A stretch of 10,051 nt of DNA. It comes from Bacillota bacterium. GTDB lineage: Bacteria > Bacillota > Clostridia > Lachnospirales > Lachnospiraceae. Where the stretch lies: NCBI GenBank assembly GCA_023425485.1, contig JAFACO010000317.1, forward strand, positions 1-10,051, written 5' to 3'. The notes beneath the pieces are model-generated. The model had not been told where the DNA came from. It worked only from the letters and a program-made list of their open reading frames with translations, and did no database searches. This document shows positions 6,778 through 10,051 of this stretch, piece after piece. How positions within the stretch are numbered: position 1 is the stretch's first letter; every line of letters begins with the position of its first letter. The position numbers and the translations under genes are program-made.

Positions 6778-6815
6778 GCATCCACCAGCTTGCAATCTGT
6801 AAACCACAGGTTGCA
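6774..6815. promoter_or_regulatory. Two overlapping inverted repeats at and upstream of the XRE promoter
   Basis: First dyad: GCAAGC (6774-6779) and GCTTGC (6788-6793) with an 8-base gap. Second dyad: TGCAATCTGT (6791-6800) and ACAGGTTGCA (6806-6815) with a 5-base loop and one G-T pair. They share bases 6791-6793. The first covers the -35 box of the 5916-6698 gene. Being upstream of the start of transcription of that gene, they would act as DNA sites and not as RNA, most simply as operators for autoregulation. TTGCA-CTGTAAA is also partly repeated at 6811-6825. Confidence 0.45.
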
Positions 6816-6841
6816 TCCCTGTAAATCTATAATATTACACT

Positions 6842-6886
6842 AAAAAACCTCCCAGGGTAATGCGTATTTCCGCATCCCGGGAGGTT
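6842..6886 (-). terminator. Strong rho-independent terminator
   Basis: The minus strand has AACCTCCC-GGG-ATGCG pairing with CGCAT-CCC-GGGAGGTT (two small bulges) around a GAAATA loop, followed by six T including the last stem bases (6847-6842). It is the first convincing terminator after the deoxyribosyltransferase-like gene, though 238 bases beyond its stop, and it shields the XRE gene from read-through. Confidence 0.8.
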
Positions 6887-7124
6887 CTGAGTAATTTCGA
6901 ATGTTCTTGAGATCTCCTGTGTAAGAAAAATTATCTCTTGGAGGAATACCTTAGACTTTTCATAACTTCTCATAAGTTCGACAATCCCTGATTTTAGTGT
7001 ATTTCTGAAAATCACAACTTTTCATGTTGCACATAGCTTTTACTGTTTTATGTATCTTTTCACAACAAAGTCACAACAACCTATTAAAATATTAATGCTA
7101 GAAACATCTGATAACAGATAACAA
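6887..7124. other. Gene-free stretch with short direct repeats
   Basis: I find no convincing gene here. It holds a weak hairpin right after the preceding stop (ATCTG 7106-7110, CAGAT 7115-7119) without a T-run; a 9-base direct repeat TCACAACAA (7060-7068 and 7071-7079) with a further TCACAAC at 7012-7018; and a 10-base tandem CTTTTCATAA/CTTCTCATAA (6956-6975). A 62-codon frame (7015-6827) has no ribosome site or family and runs through the terminator, so I do not call it. The stretch could be the edge of an acquired block or an untranslated trailer. Confidence 0.5.
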
Positions 7125-8033
7125 CTAATCCTTTGTTTTGAAATAATAATATCCGTTTCTCCGGTTATTACTCTTTCTTTTCTGTATAGAATCTAATACC
7201 ATGTTATTTTTCTTAAACACCGTGTTAATAACTGGTATAATAGTATTAATACGCAAATTCATCTTTTCAATAATAAATTCAATTCCATCATTATCATAAT
7301 ATGCCTTTTGAACGTCAAGGCCTGAAAATACATCCGCAAACAAATCATCCATGAGATTCTTTTTTTCTTCTTCGTTTAATTCATTAAAATCGAGTATTCT
7401 TAAATAAATTGAACCTGTAACAACGTCATCGCTTGCTAAAATCCTAAAATTATCATACGGTCTTAATGTTCGAATCATATCATCAAGATCGTCAAATTTC
7501 ATTGATAAAAACTTTATTATATCTTTATCATATGAAAGATTTGGATCATTATCAATAGCTTTTAATATCATATCTTCGTAAGAAATTCCCTTTAATACGT
7601 CATAGATAGGACCCTGTCTTGCATTTTCATAATCTATTTCTTTAAGGTACTCTTTTAGTTTTTCACGCAATTCCATTACACCTTTAGAATCATTAACATA
7701 TGGTATAGTTCTTTCAGTTCCAATATCAAATGGTAATATAGTCCCCTCTTCCATTATTTGAATAACAGGTTTCCCAAGACAATGTCTAAAAGCAAGTTCA
7801 TACATGACATTGGGGTTTTTATTAGTCAAATTTGCAATGACTAAATCACTATGATAAATTGCTTCAATAACTTGCTTTGTAATAGAACCTATCTTATTCA
7901 TCTCATGAGCTATGATAACCTCATATTCATTATTCAATACTGGTTTAATTGCTGCTTGAATAATTCCATCAATATGTCGCCTTATTGGTTCATTCTCATT
8001 ACCAATTGGCGTAATAATAAAACATTTCTTCAT
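7125..8033 (-). CDS. Protein with nucleoside 2-deoxyribosyltransferase/TIR-like N-terminal domain
   Basis: A 302-residue soluble protein. The first 115 residues form a Rossmann-like domain: strand KCFIITPIG (3-11), GSITKQVIEAIYHSDLVIANLT (49-70) and NPNVMYELAFRHCLGKPVIQI (73-93). This is the pattern of the nucleoside 2-deoxyribosyltransferase-like family, related to TIR domains, in which the Glu of the YEL motif (Glu79 here) is the expected catalytic residue cleaving a base-sugar bond. Family members split nucleosides or nucleotides, and several relatives serve as effectors in bacterial conflict systems. Residues about 116-302 (charged, helical, with DDLDDMIRTLRPYDNFRIL) are not recognised; they may be a sensor or binding part. 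It follows the four-helix membrane protein by 140 bases and has an AGAGG ribosome site 8 bases from the ATG. Its substrate, and whether it is toxic, are unknown. Confidence 0.8.
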   Translation of the reverse strand: MKKCFIITPIGNENEPIRRHIDGIIQAAIKPVLNNEYEVIIAHEMNKIGSITKQVIEAIYHSDLVIANLTNKNPNVMYELAFRHCLGKPVIQIMEEGTILPFDIGTERTIPYVNDSKGVMELREKLKEYLKEIDYENARQGPIYDVLKGISYEDMILKAIDNDPNLSYDKDIIKFLSMKFDDLDDMIRTLRPYDNFRILASDDVVTGSIYLRILDFNELNEEEKKNLMDDLFADVFSGLDVQKAYYDNDGIEFIIEKMNLRINTIIPVINTVFKKNNMVLDSIQKRKSNNRRNGYYYFKTKD

Positions 8034-8087
8034 AGTGTTTACCTCTACTACTCTTTAGATTTCCCAATACAATGCAAACATATTTTC

Positions 8088-8118
8088 ATTATCTAATTAG
8101 CTCCGGACAGTGGTTCAA
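8088..8118 (-). promoter_or_regulatory. Weak candidate promoter of the deoxyribosyltransferase-like gene
   Basis: On the minus strand TTGAAC (8118-8113) and GATAAT (8093-8088) are 19 bases apart. The match is modest. The alternative is read-through from the promoter at 8667-8695, since I see no terminator in between. Confidence 0.25.
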
Positions 8119-8173
8119 CTCCCCTCCGTTTATTGCATGAGAAACGCACCCCATAACAGTTACCTATACATTG

Positions 8174-8638
8174 TTAATCATTGTTAAAAATCAAATAAAT
8201 AAATCCAAATAGTACAAACAAGGCAAATCCCAACAGAACAACATAGTTTATATATATATGATTTAGAATTGCCATTGAAATCATAACAATAACAACTATT
8301 ATAAATTCCCATATTTTCATTTTATTATCTACATCATCATAAGAATAATCATTGTCTTGAATATCAGATATCTGAACGATAACCGCTGATATTAATGAGA
8401 TAAAAATAATAATTGGTATGGGGTAAGCTAATAATCCACAAAAGAACGCCGACATATAATTACCTGGATCTTTAAACATAAATTTAAATGCCTCTATTAA
8501 TCCAGCTGGCTTCTCTAATCCTTTTAAAGAAAAATTATGTAGCAGTATTAATATTGCATAAATCACCCATAAAGCGTATCTGATCAGTCTATTCTTTACA
8601 GGCACTGCACACTTCAAAAGTATTTTTTCAATATCCAT
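8174..8638 (-). CDS. Four-helix membrane protein of unknown function
   Basis: A 154-residue integral membrane protein with about four hydrophobic helices (roughly residues 18-38, 62-88, 108-127 and 129-151), an acidic cytosolic or outer loop (DIQDNDYSYDDVDNKMK, about 91-107) between helices two and three, and a short N-terminal tail. I recognise no family. The start is placed at 8638 because AGGAGG (8650-8645) lies six bases upstream of this ATG and because the promoter at 8667-8695 would start transcription near 8660. That rules out the longer frame from 8698 and the ATGs at 8665 and 8659. It lies between a DUF6602 gene and a deoxyribosyltransferase-like gene on the same strand, so it may anchor or gate a shared pathway at the membrane; that is inference from position alone. 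Confidence 0.75.
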   Translation of the reverse strand: MDIEKILLKCAVPVKNRLIRYALWVIYAILILLHNFSLKGLEKPAGLIEAFKFMFKDPGNYMSAFFCGLLAYPIPIIIFISLISAVIVQISDIQDNDYSYDDVDNKMKIWEFIIVVIVMISMAILNHIYINYVVLLGFALFVLFGFIYLIFNND

Positions 8639-8644
8639 ATTCAT

Positions 8645-8650
8645 CCTCCT
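8645..8650 (-). promoter_or_regulatory. Ribosome binding site that fixes the membrane protein start
   Basis: A perfect AGGAGG six bases before the ATG at 8638. The in-frame ATG at 8644 directly abuts this site and is too close to use it, and earlier ATGs have no such site. Confidence 0.85.
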
Positions 8651-8666
8651 ATTTTTCATTACCATA

Positions 8667-8695
8667 ATTATACACCATATTCCATTTTTCGGCAA
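8667..8695 (-). promoter_or_regulatory. Promoter of the four-helix membrane protein gene
   Basis: The minus strand shows TTGCCG (8695-8690) and a perfect TATAAT (8672-8667) with an ideal 17-base spacer. Transcription is expected to begin near 8660, about 20 bases ahead of the ATG. Confidence 0.65.
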
Positions 8696-8727
8696 CAAAA
8701 AGAAAACTACCGCGGATGTTACCTAAA

Positions 8728-8756
8728 TATTATTCAAAAAAGTATTATTCAAAAAA
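8728..8756 (-). repeat. Tandem 15-base repeat after the DUF6602 gene
   Basis: TATTATTCAAAAAA occurs at 8728-8741 and again at 8743-8756, separated by one G. On the minus strand this gives two TTTTTT tracts straight after the DUF6602 stop. There is no G/C stem before them, so it is not a standard terminator. Confidence 0.7.
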
Positions 8757-8757
8757 C

Positions 8758-9609
8758 CTACTCATTAAACCCTAAATACCTTATTGCATCTGTGCTATAT
8801 GTATTAGTAGAGTTAATAGTTTTCTGTAGTGCAATAACGAACTCAATTATATGTCTATATCTATTATCTTTATCTGGTTTTTGTAATGAAACTGTACATT
8901 TATAATGCTTATTATTAAAGGTAAGTGATGGTCTTTCCCATACATAGGAGGCATCCTGGGTAATCCCATAAATCTGCTTCACCAATGGATCTATTGTAGC
9001 AGACTGCAATTCATATCCTATAAACCCATCTTCTAAACTCAATATAGCATTATGCCAATATATTCTTGGTAATGACCCGTAAATTTGCTCCCAGTCTATA
9101 GACGATATATCACAATTAATTTTCTGACAAACAAGGAAGGTAGTTAAATAATTGTGTTCCTGAATAGGTTTTATGAAATCAATTCGTGAACCGGTGCGCT
9201 TCTCACTCATTTTTTTATTTTCTGCTAACTTAAGCAATGCTTTACGCAGTTCTACTTTATTTAAAATTGATTTTATTTCACCAATTGAATTAACTTCTTC
9301 TATTGGGAAGAATTTTGCGATATTACTGTCAATAAGTGGTATGGTATCATAATTATATACTAATATATCACATTGGGTACTAATGCTGCCATCAGCTGAT
9401 ATAATAAATCCATCTGAAATTGTTTGCCTTTTATTTAAGATGATTCTTAGTAACTCTTTAAAAGCTTCTTCCTTATACATACCATACTCACCTGGGTGAA
9501 TCAATTTATTATTAATATCTTTAAAGATGGAGTTACTATCTGTACTAAAAGTATTGATAAATGTATCAATTCTTCTTTCTAGCAAAGTTCTAAAAACATT
9601 ACTCGACAT
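8758..9609 (-). CDS. DUF6602 family protein, predicted PD-(D/E)XK nuclease-like
   Basis: A 283-residue soluble protein. Residues about 35-130 carry the hallmarks of DUF6602: HPGEYGMYKEEAFKELLR, then SDGFIISADGSISTQCDILVYN, then FFPIEEVNSIGEIKSIL. The spaced acidic residues Glu47/48, Asp81 and Glu111-x-Lys113 match the D...ExK layout of PD-(D/E)XK enzymes, so the domain could cut or bind nucleic acid; catalysis is not proven. The C-terminal half (about 150-283, WEQIYGSLPRIYWHNAI, LQKTINS) is not recognised by me beyond what DUF6602 proteins usually have. Stand-alone DUF6602 genes are often found in accessory regions. A perfect AGGAGG lies seven bases before the ATG and a good promoter sits just upstream. 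It is the first of three genes on this strand that may form a functional group. Confidence 0.8.
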   Translation of the reverse strand: MSSNVFRTLLERRIDTFINTFSTDSNSIFKDINNKLIHPGEYGMYKEEAFKELLRIILNKRQTISDGFIISADGSISTQCDILVYNYDTIPLIDSNIAKFFPIEEVNSIGEIKSILNKVELRKALLKLAENKKMSEKRTGSRIDFIKPIQEHNYLTTFLVCQKINCDISSIDWEQIYGSLPRIYWHNAILSLEDGFIGYELQSATIDPLVKQIYGITQDASYVWERPSLTFNNKHYKCTVSLQKPDKDNRYRHIIEFVIALQKTINSTNTYSTDAIRYLGFNE

Positions 9610-9636
9610 ATGCTATCCTCCTAAATTATTTTTTCC

Positions 9637-9665
9637 ATTATATGCCTTAATCCAATAAATTACAA
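9637..9665 (-). promoter_or_regulatory. Promoter of the DUF6602 gene
   Basis: The minus strand has TTGTAA (9665-9660), a 17-base spacer and a perfect TATAAT (9642-9637). The -35 box sits directly behind the T-run of the preceding terminator, so the old operon ends and the new unit begins within a few bases. Confidence 0.7.
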
Positions 9666-9697
9666 CAAAAAGACACCCTACTTCCGTAAGGCGCCTT
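9664..9697 (-). terminator. Rho-independent terminator with GGAA tetraloop
   Basis: On the minus strand a 12-pair stem (9697-9686 with 9681-9670, three G-T pairs) closes on the tetraloop GGAA and is followed by TTTGTTGT after the A-T base of the stem. The stop codon of the broken small gene lies inside the stem. Confidence 0.8.
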
Positions 9698-9839
9698 TCA
9701 TCACTTCCCCAATCCGGTACGTAAGCCGATCACCCCAGGACCTTGGCTTCTTTCTTAGCCGCTCTGCCTTCTTAATAGCTTCCCCGGCTATCTTGTCTAT
9801 GTAATACTCATAATTTTCTCATAGCTCACCTTCTTTCAT
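9678..9839 (-). pseudogene. Small mobile-element-type gene broken near its start
   Basis: The frame begins with an ATG overlapping the stop of the upstream gene (ATGA), gives MKEGEL, then meets TGA (9821-9819), and continues in the same frame for 46 sense codons to TAG at 9680-9678. The body is a basic peptide including YIDKIAGEAIKKAERLRKK and RLTYRIGEVMKGALRK, which looks like real coding sequence. No start codon follows the TGA in this frame. A second reading is that the real ATG is at 9826, behind a good AAGGTG ribosome site, with one extra A in the AAAA run at 9814-9817; removing it gives MRNYEYYIDKI. Either way the gene is not intact as written. I recognise no family; small basic proteins of this type are common in phage and integrative elements. 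Confidence 0.55.
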
Positions 9840-10051
9840 ATCGTACCGCTGTCTATCCATCCCATATTAATAGCATACTTAAGTTCCCCCTTATCCAAGT
9901 ACTGAAGCTTTCCGGACGTAGCAAAACGTTTCACCCGGTGCGCATCTATTGGGATATCCCTATACCATATCCCAAGCTCCTCTGCTAAGTCCCTTGCTCT
10001 GGGATTTCGCTTGATAAGCATAAGTCCATACCTTAGAGCTTGATCTATAGC
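9836..10051 (-). CDS. Unrecognised protein, C-terminal part only
   Basis: The frame is open to the right edge, so the gene begins outside the window; the 71 codons seen end at TGA 9838-9836. An internal ATG at 10021 has no ribosome site and is not the start. The visible sequence includes LRYGLMLIKRNPRARDLAEEL, GIWYRDIPIDAHRVKRF and LKYAINMGWIDSG, a mostly helical, basic region with no motif I can name. Its stop overlaps the ATG of the following broken gene, so the two belonged to one operon. Base composition is visibly richer in G and C than the genes to the left, which fits a phage, plasmid or integrative-element origin. Function unknown. Confidence 0.6.
   Translation of the reverse strand, partial: AIDQALRYGLMLIKRNPRARDLAEELGIWYRDIPIDAHRVKRFATSGKLQYLDKGELKYAINMGWIDSGTI

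Noticed and set aside
6827..7015. 62-codon open frame on the minus strand
   Set aside because: No ribosome site, no family resemblance, and it runs through the strong terminator hairpin at 6842-6886.
8101..8173. A complete tRNA gene suggested by GGTTCAACTCC
   Set aside because: The flanking bases do not form a T-stem, and no anticodon arm or acceptor stem can be folded on either strand.
8639..8698. Upstream extension of the membrane protein by 20 residues
   Set aside because: The promoter -10 box lies inside this stretch and the perfect AGGAGG serves the ATG at 8638.
8639..8757. Terminator after the DUF6602 gene made from the two T tracts
   Set aside because: No G/C-rich stem precedes either T tract; they are a tandem duplication.

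Overview
The window is AT-rich, every convincing gene lies on the minus strand, and the genes carry strong AGGAGG-type ribosome sites, sigma-A-type promoters and hairpin-plus-T terminators. Together with the protein families (XRE regulators of the clostridial TPR type, a Cache-HAMP-HD-GYP protein, a cytosolic transglutaminase-like protein) this points to a clostridial Firmicute, most likely a Lachnospiraceae relative. That placement is inference from gene style; no marker gene is present. Read in the direction of transcription, the window runs from high to low coordinates.

Right edge (10051-9664): the end of an operon of small genes of unlike base composition (visibly richer in G and C). It holds the 3' part of an unrecognised gene, then a short gene that is broken by a stop or frameshift, closed by a strong terminator. 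This looks like the tail of a phage or integrative element lying outside the window.

Middle right (9665-7125): three separately spaced genes in order: a DUF6602 protein with a PD-(D/E)XK-like D...ExK signature, a four-helix membrane protein, and a protein with an N-terminal nucleoside 2-deoxyribosyltransferase/TIR-like domain. The first two have clear promoters of their own. This is the best candidate for an undescribed conflict (defence-like) cassette, though function is not shown by the sequence.

Middle (7124-5850): a gene-free stretch with short repeats and a strong terminator, then an XRE regulator with an unusual C-terminal array of about nine hydrophobic, glycine-rich decapeptides. Its promoter is covered by inverted repeats that look like an operator, and two look-alike terminators isolate the unit on both sides.

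Middle left (5726-2312): a transglutaminase-like protein with an intact Cys-His-Asp triad, then a membrane-bound Cache-HAMP-HD-GYP c-di-GMP phosphodiesterase. The stop codon of the latter overlaps a 34-codon remnant that matches the C-terminal tail of nitroreductases, followed by a terminator.

Left (2254-1): a tightly packed operon made of an XRE-TPR regulator, a small PLDc_N-type membrane protein and an ABC transporter ATPase, which runs off the window. The permease is expected just outside. The two small downstream members resemble the YxlE-YxlF pair of Bacillus, so a regulated export or stress-resistance ABC system is the likely role.
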